A DNA stretch of 22,560 bases, taken from assembly GCF_934632265.1 (NCBI RefSeq), contig NZ_CAKTYH010000019.1, positions 1 through 22,560 on the forward strand, given 5' to 3'. The translations under genes were made by a program, and so were the position numbers. The notes under the pieces are model-generated. The model was not told where the DNA came from, ran no database searches, and was given only the letters and a program-made list of their open reading frames with translations. Origin of the DNA: an uncultured Senegalimassilia sp. (lineage in GTDB: Bacteria; Actinomycetota; Coriobacteriia; Coriobacteriales; Eggerthellaceae). Shown one piece after another: positions 12,230 through 19,800 of the stretch. Numbering within the stretch: position 1 is the first letter of the stretch; the number at the start of each line of letters is the position of its first letter.

Positions 12230-12631
12230 CTATTGCCCGACGACATCGTAGGTCGATCCGGCATCCTCGTCCGTTATGTTCACGACGAGCTTATGCGGAA
12301 GGCATACGATCTGCTGGCCCGCCTTCGAGATCCAGCCCTGCTCGACGCAGTCTTGGTTGGGGCAGTCGGCCTCGCTCACGCGCACCTTGCCCGCTTGCAC
12401 CTCGATCACGTTCGTGCCGGCGCTCGAAGTCACCGTTAGGGCGTCGTCTTGGGAAAGCGGCATCGTGAATGTGTTGCCGTCGGCGTCTTGGATGACGGCG
12501 GTCCGCGCGTCCACCGCGCTGCCAAGCGCGTTGGCGGCCGTGGCAGCGGCCAACGCAACCGCTACGATGACCAACACTGCAACGACGTTGAGCTTCATCC
12601 GCCTGTATGCCTTCTTTTGAGCAACCGTCAT
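12230..12631 (-). CDS. NusG domain II-containing membrane-anchored protein (EetA-like)
   Basis: The 133-residue protein has one N-terminal membrane helix (about residues 13-35, LNVVAVLVIVAVALAAATAA) and an extracytoplasmic NusG-II domain. The family signature is clear: CPNQDC (C90, C95), VEQGWISKAGQQIVCLPHKL with C110 and H113. Despite the name it has nothing to do with transcription. Such proteins recur next to Gx-type membrane proteins and ApbE/FMN_bind genes, and the Listeria EetA protein is, to my recollection, of this type. Its role there is in passing electrons from the membrane quinone to surface flavoproteins; the three Cys and one His could bind a metal or form a disulfide, which is inference. 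SD AAGGAGG lies 10 bases before ATG; gaps to both neighbours are under 20 bases. Confidence 0.88.
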   Translation of the reverse strand: MTVAQKKAYRRMKLNVVAVLVIVAVALAAATAANALGSAVDARTAVIQDADGNTFTMPLSQDDALTVTSSAGTNVIEVQAGKVRVSEADCPNQDCVEQGWISKAGQQIVCLPHKLVVNITDEDAGSTYDVVGQ

Positions 12632-12648
12632 GTTGCATCTGCCTCCTT

Positions 12649-13713
12649 CTATTCGTTCAGGAGCGTGAACCCGGAGCCGTCCGACGCCGTGGCCGTATCG
12701 TTCATATCCACCAGCAGGCCGCTGAAGCGCTCGTCGGAGTTCAGCAGCTCCATGGCCTTGTCGTGCCCCATCAGAAACAGCGTGGTGGAATACGCATCGC
12801 CGTCGGTGGAGCTGTCGGACACGATCGAGGCGCTTGCCAGGTCCGTCTTCACCGGATAACCCGTGCGCGGGTCGAGGATGTGGTAGTACAGCACGTCGCC
12901 AACGGTGAAGCTGCGCTCGTACAACCCGCTTGTGACCAGGGATTTATCGCGTGCCGGTATGCTTGCGATCACGTCGTTCGCCGTGCCGTTGGGGTCTTGC
13001 ACGCCAACGTTCCAGTCGTCGCCGCGGAAGCTTTCCCCCAGCACGTAGACATTGCCTCCCAGGGAGAGCATGGCGCTTTCGCAGCCTTCTTCCCGAAGCA
13101 TGGAGACCAGGTCATCGGTGATGAATCCCTTTGCGATGCCGCCAAGGTCGAGCATCGCATCGGGATCGGCCAGCGTTACCGTGGTGCCATCGACCGAGAT
13201 CGCGCGGTAGTCGACGTGCGTGACCGCCTCCTCGATCGCGTCGTCGTCGGGCTTGACGCCCTCGACGAAATCCCAAAGGCTGGAAACGGCGCCGATGCTG
13301 ATGTCGAACAGGCCGTCCGAAGCCTTGGAATACGCAAGCGATGCCTCGATGCACCGCGCCGTTTCCTCGGAGACCTCCACCGGCGCGCCGTGCGCCTGGT
13401 TGATGTTCCAGATGTCGCTGCCTTCCTTCGTGCGCGAGAAACGGTCTTCGAAGAACTGGCAGCGCTCGGAGATGCGGTCCATCAGCTCGGGCGCGCACAG
13501 CGCGCTGATCTGGATGACGGTGTCGAATAGGAACAGCGTGAGGGATTGGACCTCGTAAGCTGCGCTATCGGCGGCATCGTTCGCGGCCGCGCCGTCGTTT
13601 CCGTCGTTTTGCCCCGCCGAGCAGCCTGTCAGCCATGCGGGCGCGGCCATCGCGCACATCGAGCTCGCCGCAAGCATGAGAAACCTTCGGCGCGAGAGCA
13701 TTCCGTTCTCCAT
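12649..13713 (-). CDS. apbE: ApbE-type FAD:protein FMN transferase lipoprotein
   Basis: This enzyme transfers FMN from FAD to a Thr in exported FMN_bind proteins, using Mg. The 354-residue product starts with a Tat-like SRRRF (residues 7-11) and a lipobox WLTGC (C31), so it should be anchored outside the membrane. ApbE landmarks are present in order: TLFLFDTVIQI (59-69), SIGAVSSLWDF (139-149), DLGGIAKGF (189-197), SLGGNVYVLG (217-226), HILDPRTGYPV (278-288) and the metal-binding DGDAYSTTLF (304-313). Its expected substrates are the FMN_bind proteins encoded upstream in the same operon. Starts at 13713 (AAAAGGA upstream) and 13701 (GGAG upstream) are both possible and differ by four residues. 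It lies 21 bases after the NapH-like gene. Confidence 0.95.
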   Translation of the reverse strand: MENGMLSRRRFLMLAASSMCAMAAPAWLTGCSAGQNDGNDGAAANDAADSAAYEVQSLTLFLFDTVIQISALCAPELMDRISERCQFFEDRFSRTKEGSDIWNINQAHGAPVEVSEETARCIEASLAYSKASDGLFDISIGAVSSLWDFVEGVKPDDDAIEEAVTHVDYRAISVDGTTVTLADPDAMLDLGGIAKGFITDDLVSMLREEGCESAMLSLGGNVYVLGESFRGDDWNVGVQDPNGTANDVIASIPARDKSLVTSGLYERSFTVGDVLYYHILDPRTGYPVKTDLASASIVSDSSTDGDAYSTTLFLMGHDKAMELLNSDERFSGLLVDMNDTATASDGSGFTLLNE

Positions 13714-13734
13714 CGACCAAATCCTTTTCGTTTC

Positions 13735-14682
13735 CTATATGAACAACCAGCACAACGCGAAAAGCGCTGCCGCCTTGATCAGCACCAAAGGGACCTCGGT
13801 GCCGCGTAGACGCACAAGATAGTCCTTGACCTGGGCCTTTTTGGCGCCAGGGGCCTCCGCCAGGTTCGATGCCGCCGTAGCGCTCGGGTTGGGCACGCGC
13901 AGCATCGCCACGTTCTCCAGGGGGCATCCGTCGGCGCATCGGCCGCACGAGATGCACTCGCCCGCGGCAAGCGCATCGGGGTCGGGGTGCACCGACACCG
14001 GGCACGAACGCTTGCACAGCCCGCACCCTTTCGCGCAGCGCGTGGTATCGCGGCGGAAAGAGGAGAAGGGGAGCACCGGCAGCAGGCTGAACACCGCGCC
14101 GAGCGGGCAGAGGAACTGGCAGAAGAAGCGCTCCACAAACAGCATGCCGAGCGCGATGGCGCCGAGGATGGCGAACGCGCTCGCCGCAACGCCGTCGACG
14201 TTGCCGGCGATGATGCCCGCGAACGCCGTCCAGGGGCTGTACCCTGATACGCTCGACCACGCGCCCGCGACGCACAGCCCGCAGATGGCGACCAGCACCA
14301 GGTATTTCAGCAGCTGCAGCGTGCGCTGCAGCTTCGGGGGCAGAAGCGGTTTCCTGACGCCGATGCCCAGCTTCTTGCGCACGGGGGAGAACAGGGCGAA
14401 CAGGGCGTCGCCCAGCGTTCCGAACGCGCAGGCGTAGCCGCAGAAGAAGCGGCCGAACACCACGGTGAATGCCAGCACCGCCGCCAATGTGACGATAAAA
14501 GCGCTCAGCTCGATCGGCTGCATGGCTCCGATCTGGGTAAATGCGTATTTCACGCCGTTGAACGCCGCGCTGAACACGGCAGGGAACGCTATGAAGAACG
14601 CAATCTGCACCGCCCAGCGCACCCCGCGATCCAGGAGGAGGCGGCGATGACGTGCCAGGGCCTTCGTCTTGATCTTCGCCAT
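13735..14682 (-). CDS. NapH/NosR-like polytopic 4Fe-4S membrane protein (putative menaquinol-to-flavin electron conduit)
   Basis: The 315-residue protein has about six membrane segments, the two intramembrane Cys motifs of the NapH/NosR/RdxA group, FFCGYACAFG (79-88) and FFCQFLCPLG (186-195), and two 4Fe-4S sites: C216, C220, C223, C227 (first spacing CX3C rather than the usual CX2C) and C243, C246, C249, C253 in CISCGRCADGCPLEN. NapH proteins oxidise quinol and pass electrons across the membrane. Here the operon places it between FMN_bind proteins and ApbE, so it most likely feeds electrons to covalently bound FMN outside. In the Listeria system that entry point is instead the NADH dehydrogenase Ndh2. 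Its ATG follows the upstream stop by one base, so translation is coupled. Confidence 0.85.
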   Translation of the reverse strand: MAKIKTKALARHRRLLLDRGVRWAVQIAFFIAFPAVFSAAFNGVKYAFTQIGAMQPIELSAFIVTLAAVLAFTVVFGRFFCGYACAFGTLGDALFALFSPVRKKLGIGVRKPLLPPKLQRTLQLLKYLVLVAICGLCVAGAWSSVSGYSPWTAFAGIIAGNVDGVAASAFAILGAIALGMLFVERFFCQFLCPLGAVFSLLPVLPFSSFRRDTTRCAKGCGLCKRSCPVSVHPDPDALAAGECISCGRCADGCPLENVAMLRVPNPSATAASNLAEAPGAKKAQVKDYLVRLRGTEVPLVLIKAAALFALCWLFI

Positions 14683-14683
14683 G

Positions 14684-15163
14684 TTATTCGCCGTCCTCTT
14701 CCGATGTCGCGGCGCCTACCTGGCCGGAGCTGCTTGCTTCAAGCGCCTGAACCGTGCCGTTGATGATGCCGGCCGACGAGAACGTGGCGCCCGATACCGT
14801 GTCCACGTTCGGCGTTTGCTTGGCCAACATGTCGTCGATGAGCTTGACGGCCTGCTCCAGGTAGGGGCCGTCCTCGTTGGGGGCGTCCACGACCTGAACG
14901 GCGTCGATGTAGCCGTCCTTCACGGTGACCTGCGTGGTCACCGGCCCGCCGTATCCTTGGGCGGTGCCCGTGAACACGCCGTCGACGGCATATGGCCCGC
15001 GGGTTGCCGCGCGCTCGGCCTCTTGGATCTGCTTTTGAACCATGGCATCGGCGGCGTTGGCGTCGGCGGCCCAGAGGCTGAAGCCGACCGCCAACGCTCC
15101 GATAACCGCAACGTTCACGGTTTTCGCTATAAGGTTTCGCTTGCGTACGAGAAGGTTAAGCAC
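14684..15163 (-). CDS. Small single-domain FMN_bind protein (covalent flavoprotein)
   Basis: The predicted 159-residue protein has an N-terminal membrane segment or signal peptide (KTVNVAVIGALAVGFSLWA, then ADANA) and one FMN_bind domain ending in DTVSGATFSS; the Thr of SGAT (residue 127) is the expected FMN attachment site for ApbE. The frame extends upstream to 15286 deep inside the preceding gene, but the start is best placed at GTG 15163. It overlaps the upstream stop by eight bases, has GGAGG 11 bases before it, and begins VLNLLVRKRN just before the hydrophobic segment. It resembles a stand-alone RnfG/NqrC-like flavin carrier and would shuttle electrons between the NapH-like protein and the larger flavoproteins (inference from operon order). 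Confidence 0.85.
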   Translation of the reverse strand: MLNLLVRKRNLIAKTVNVAVIGALAVGFSLWAADANAADAMVQKQIQEAERAATRGPYAVDGVFTGTAQGYGGPVTTQVTVKDGYIDAVQVVDAPNEDGPYLEQAVKLIDDMLAKQTPNVDTVSGATFSSAGIINGTVQALEASSSGQVGAATSEEDGE

Positions 15164-16727
15164 GGTCGGCCCCGCCTCCGTTGTTCGAGACGCTGCCCGT
15201 TTCGCCCTTCCCAGGCGCAGCGCCCGAGCCGCCGGCATCGCCGGTTGCGGCGTCGTCTGACGGATTCGCCTTCTTATAGGCCTCATTGGCCAGCTCGAGC
15301 GCCTTCTCGTATGCCTTCACGATGGCCTTCGAGGAATAGGTGGAGCGGGACACGACGTCCACGTTGCTTGGGGCCGCGTGCAGATCGATCAGCTGCTCGA
15401 CGACGCCGACGTACTCCTTGCCGCGAACGACGCGTCCGAACGCCGCCCAATCAAGATACGCATCGTTCGACTCGTCGTATTCCTCGAGCACCGCGTCCTC
15501 GTCGGTCGCCTTGTTCGTCCCGTGCACGTCCTTGATCGCGGATGCCTTGCCGTTTTCGACCGTAACGGTCATGGCCAGGTAATACGGCTCGAACGCGTCG
15601 GGGTCCTCGGTGTTCTCGCACTTCACGTACACGGTGTAGTCCCCGTCAAGGTAGCGGGTCTCGGTTTGCCCGCCCTGAGAAGGCTCGTCGCCGTCGGGCT
15701 TGCTCGGCGAGTCGCCGCTTCCCGTGTTGCCGGAATCGCCGGAGGGTTTATCCGTTGCGGCGTTGTTGCCGCTTTTGACCGCCGCTTGGCGCAGGGCGTC
15801 CTCGACGGCGGCCAAGATGCCTTCGGAGGAGAACGTCGCGCCCGATACCGTGTCGACCGCCGTCGTCTGCTTATCGACGACGGTTGCGATCAGCGATTTC
15901 GCGCGGTTGAAATATGCGGCATCGTCGTCTTGGGAGAGGACGTCTATCTTGGAGATCTTCCCTCCTGCGATGGTCACGGCCACGCGAATGGTGCTTTTGT
16001 AGCCTTCTCCCTCGCCGTAGTAGGTGCCATCGGCGTAGCCACCTGCCGGCACTTCGGTCGGGTTCAGCGTTGCGTGGCTTTTGCCCGAGGCGGTGGATGC
16101 CGGGGCGGATGAGGCGCCCGTGTCCGATCCCGTCCCGCCAGCGGCCTTCTCAAGAGCGTTCTTGATGGCGACGAGGATTCCCTTCGAGGAGTAGGTTGCC
16201 CCTGAAATGGTGTCCACCGACGTCGATTGCGCTGCGATGACCGAGCTTATCAGCCCCTTCGCATTGCTGAAATACGGCTCATCGTCGCCCGCGGACACTA
16301 TTTCGATTGCGACGATCTTCCCGCCGCTGATGGTCACCGCCACCGTGATGGTGCTTTTGAATCCCTGCCCGGAGCCGGTGTACGTGCCGTCCTTCAGGTT
16401 GGAGGCATCGATCCCGTAGTCCGCCGCGCTATAGTTCGCGTCGGTGGCGGGCTGCGCATCCTGGCGTTCCGCCGTCACCTCGACGGGCTTGATCTCGGCC
16501 GTGGCCTGCTCGGTCGATGCGTATGCGTCGGGGTTGAACACGAGCGGCTGGTATTGCGCCACGACCAGCGCAACGGCCACGCCCGTCAGCACCGACGGCA
16601 TCAGCAGGCCCGCCGTGGCCGCCTTCCGCGGCAGCGCTGCGTGCTTGCCCGCCCCTTTCTCCTCGTTTCCCGGCGTTGCGCCGTGCGTCTCCGCCTCGGC
16701 GCGTTCTTCGGTCTTTCGATCCGTCAC
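15156..16727 (-). CDS. Membrane-anchored protein with three FMN_bind domains
   Basis: Translation most likely starts at GTG 16727 (SD AAAGGAG, 11 bases upstream), giving 523 residues; the frame extends to 16793 into a palindrome. A charged cytoplasmic N-terminus is followed by one membrane helix (about residues 38-60) and three FMN_bind domains separated by Ser/Gly/Pro-rich linkers. Domain 1 (about 112-192) ends DTISGATYSS, with acceptor Thr178. Domain 2 (about 232-314) ends DTVSGATFSS, Thr298. Domain 3 (about 360-481) is longer, more divergent, and reads DVVSRSTYSS, keeping the Thr (463) but losing the Gly-Ala before it. Two, possibly three, covalent FMNs are therefore expected. The multi-flavin design suggests an electron wire through the envelope. 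C-terminal tail is low complexity with no sorting signal. Confidence 0.88.
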   Translation of the reverse strand: MTDRKTEERAEAETHGATPGNEEKGAGKHAALPRKAATAGLLMPSVLTGVAVALVVAQYQPLVFNPDAYASTEQATAEIKPVEVTAERQDAQPATDANYSAADYGIDASNLKDGTYTGSGQGFKSTITVAVTISGGKIVAIEIVSAGDDEPYFSNAKGLISSVIAAQSTSVDTISGATYSSKGILVAIKNALEKAAGGTGSDTGASSAPASTASGKSHATLNPTEVPAGGYADGTYYGEGEGYKSTIRVAVTIAGGKISKIDVLSQDDDAAYFNRAKSLIATVVDKQTTAVDTVSGATFSSEGILAAVEDALRQAAVKSGNNAATDKPSGDSGNTGSGDSPSKPDGDEPSQGGQTETRYLDGDYTVYVKCENTEDPDAFEPYYLAMTVTVENGKASAIKDVHGTNKATDEDAVLEEYDESNDAYLDWAAFGRVVRGKEYVGVVEQLIDLHAAPSNVDVVSRSTYSSKAIVKAYEKALELANEAYKKANPSDDAATGDAGGSGAAPGKGETGSVSNNGGGADRA

Positions 16728-16751
16728 GGTCTTCGCTTCTCCTTTAAACGG

Positions 16752-16783
16752 CCTTATGGCGGAGCCCGGGCTCCGCCATAAGG
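16752..16783. repeat. Perfect 32-bp palindrome between the first two genes of the flavin operon
   Basis: CCTTATGGCGGAGCCC is followed directly by its exact reverse complement. As RNA it gives a 14-bp stem with a CCGG loop, 24 bases before the GTG start of the triple-FMN gene. No T-run follows on the operon strand, so simple termination is unlikely; slowing, processing or mRNA protection are alternatives. Confidence 0.8.
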
Positions 16784-16800
16784 TGCAATGCATCGCTTTG

Positions 16801-16834
16801 GCGCAGGTGGCGAATATGTCTTCGCCACCTGCGC
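16801..16834. repeat. Second stem-loop just after the giant gene
   Basis: GCGCAGGTGGCGAA (16801-16814) and TTCGCCACCTGCGC (16821-16834) form a perfect 14-bp stem with a 6-nt loop, 18 bases after the stop of the 1311-aa gene. It lacks a clear U tract on the minus strand. Together with the palindrome at 16752-16783 it makes tandem strong hairpins in a 125-base gap. Confidence 0.75.
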
Positions 16835-16852
16835 TTTCGTGTTGTGCGGAAC

Positions 16853-19800
16853 CTACTCCCGCGTGCGGCGGCGCATGAAGCGCGCCACCGCGGCCAGCGC
16901 GGCCGCGCCGATGGCAGCTGCGCCCGTTGCCGCTATCGGGGCGACGTCGCCCGTGGTGGCAAGGCCGGAAGCGGCGCCTGTGTCGGTCGCGCTCGCTGCC
17001 GCGCCGTTGCCGGTGCCGGTGTCAGCTCCGTTGCCGTTGCCGGCGCCGTTCGTCCCGGTCCCGGTGCCATCTCCGCTACCGTTGCCGGAGTTATCCGTTC
17101 CGGTGCCGCCTGCGGGCGGATTCTCGACGGTCGGTTTGGCCAGCTGCTCGCGGGCCTGCTTCACGGCGGCCGTTGCGGACTCGACGTCGGCGGCGGATGT
17201 GTTCTCATCGCCGAAGAGCGCCTCCGCGGCCTTCACGGCCTGCTGATACGCGGCCCAGCTTTCGGACGTGTAGTCGGCTTCCTTCAGGTTGGAGCCGGCC
17301 TCGATCTCCGCGCGCAGATCGGCAAGCTGGTCTGCGGTGGGGGTTGCGGCAAGCGCGGCCTGGGCGCCCTGCAGCGCCGAAAGCGCGTTGGCGACTTCCT
17401 CGTCGGTGGCGGAAACGGATTCGTTCACGCCTTGAGCGGCCTTAAGCGCCGTCTGGAAGGCAGACCAGCTGCTTGCGGTGTAGGCGTTCTGGCCGTTGTC
17501 AAGCTTCAGGGCGGACTGGATGGTGCTTTCAAGCGCAGCTTTGTCGGCGACCTTGGCATACGTGAACTGCAGGTTGCTGGTGTAGCCCGTAGCGACGACT
17601 TCGACCTCGTATGCGCCGTTCGCGGCGAACACCAAGGAACCGTCCTTGTTCGCGGCGGCAAGGTTCAGGGAGCCGTCCTCGTTGATGATCTTCACGGCGC
17701 CCTTGCCCTGCGCGTTGTACACCACGTTGTTCACCGTCACCTGGGAGATGTTGCCCAGATAGTTCGCAAGGTCGTTCTCGCTCGCGCCCTCGGCGGCGGT
17801 CAGCTTCAAGCCGGAAGCGTCGAATGCGGCAACGCTCTTCGCCGTGGTCAGCGTGAAGGACGCGCTCAAAGGAGCGTACTTGCCGTTCTTGTCGGTGACC
17901 GTGATCGTGTACTCGCCCGGCTGCGTGCCGGCCGGGATGCTCACGACGCTGTTGTACGGTCCGGAAGAGGCGCTCGACACCTCGACATCGCCGTTCCATC
18001 CCTCGATGCTGTATTGCGCGGCGAACCCTTCGGGCAGCGTCGGGTTCATGCCGATGAGGGAGGTCTCGTCGAGCGAAGCGCTTTCCTGGATGGAGATAGC
18101 GCCTTCATCTGCGGAAACCTTGACCGGAACATACTGGTCCATCGCCACGGTGTAGGTGCCTGTGGAGGTGTAGAACATCACCGACTTGATGGTCTTGCCC
18201 ATCATCGACGTGTAGTGCTGCGAGCTCAGCGGGCTGCCGTGAGACTCGGTCACGAAGCCGCAGCTCCAAGCAAGCTCCTTGCCCTTCCAGATGTTCTCCA
18301 GGGCGCGCATGCCGTAGCCCTCGATGGCGCCGGTCCCATCGGCAGCGTTCACCACGGCGCCGTACACGACCGCCTGGTTGCCATCGGCGTCAAGCATCTG
18401 CTCGCGCAGGTTGTCGAAGTCGATCTCGTAATCGCCGTACTTGCTGTCGGTGATGAACTCGGCGGTGACGTTCGCGAGTTCGGTGGCTTCCTTGCCTTCG
18501 ACCGCGCTGAACTTCAGGTTGCCTGATTCGTCAACCGTGACTTCCTTGTAATTGGCCGGCTCCTCACCATCAGGCAGCACGTAGTACGAGTAGCTCGGCG
18601 CCTGGAACAGGGCATCGCGACCGGAATAGGTCGTGGCGGACGTCTTGCCCTTGATGGAGGTGGTGATGTCGACGGAATCGGAATCCGTCACGCGCTTGAA
18701 CTTCGACCAATCGATATTGTCAGAGCCTACCTTAACGGCAAACGTGGCGCCCGTGATGTCGCTGCCGTCAGCGTTCACGTGATAAGAGCCGGAAACCAGC
18801 GACCCGGCCAGCGTCTTCTGCTTTGTAGCGGACGTCACCACGTCCGTGCCAGAGTTGTTCTGCTCCGCGGCGTAGAAATCGCTGTACGGGATGTTCATGA
18901 GCACGTACGAGCCAGCCTCAGGATACAGGCTGACCAGCGCGTCAAGCGCACCTTGGAGGTGCGTGATCTGCTCGGCGGCTTCGGCTTCGCCAAGGTTCTC
19001 CTTGGCCAGCAGGTCCTTGGTCTCGGCGGTCTCGGTCTCGATGGCCGAAGCGGTCCAGGAGTCCTCGGTGTACTTGGACTTATCAAGCGCGGCGGCCTTG
19101 TCGTACAGGCTTTGCAGCTTCGCCTTCGTCTCTTCGGTCACAGGATCCTTGGCGCCGACGATGTTGTCCTCGGTTGCCTGGAAATCCCAAGAAGCATCGG
19201 CATAGCCGAGTGCATGCACCGTAACGGTCCAGTAGCCGGTGCCGTTGGTGCCGGCAGGAAGCTGGCAACGCAGCGAGTCGGTCAGGCCAAGCTGGATGCC
19301 CATGGATTTGTGCATCCAGTTGTCGGCGGCGAACTTCGTGCCGAACGTGGCAAGCGCGTTGGTGCGCGTTGCATCATCGCCGTAATACGTCCAGGTCACT
19401 GCCTGCATGTTGGCGCCAAGATCGCCGAATCCCTGCGTGAAGTCAACGCGAAGGAACTCGCCGTAGGAACCGGACGCGTCCTTGACGGTTGCGCCCATGT
19501 TGGCCAGATCGGCGGTCTTGAGCGCCTGGTCCTTGATGCCGGAATCCGTGCCGGCGGCCGCGGCGGAGAAGCTGCAAGAGCCATCGGAAACGGTGACGGT
19601 CTTCAGGCCGTTGGTATCGGCGTCGACGTCGGCAACCAAACCGGAGTACGAGGAAAGCTGCCCTTCGCCGTAGCCGCCGGCCAGCGTCTCGCCGTTGGCG
19701 ACAAAGCTGTGGCTCGCCTTAAAGGCGTCCAGGTCGGAGGTCTTCACCTTCACCGGCACGTATTTCAGGCCCGTGACCTCGTAGTCCTTCAGGGTGTAGG

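Noticed and set aside
12230..12631. Transcription factor role suggested by the NusG domain II name
   Set aside because: The protein has an N-terminal membrane helix and an exported domain and lacks the NGN domain of real NusG; the name is historical.
16844..18526. Long plus-strand frames (also 18779-20572) opposite the giant surface protein
   Set aside because: Their composition is antisense-like, with no motifs or SD, while the minus-strand frame has a signal peptide, recognised domains and a sorting signal.
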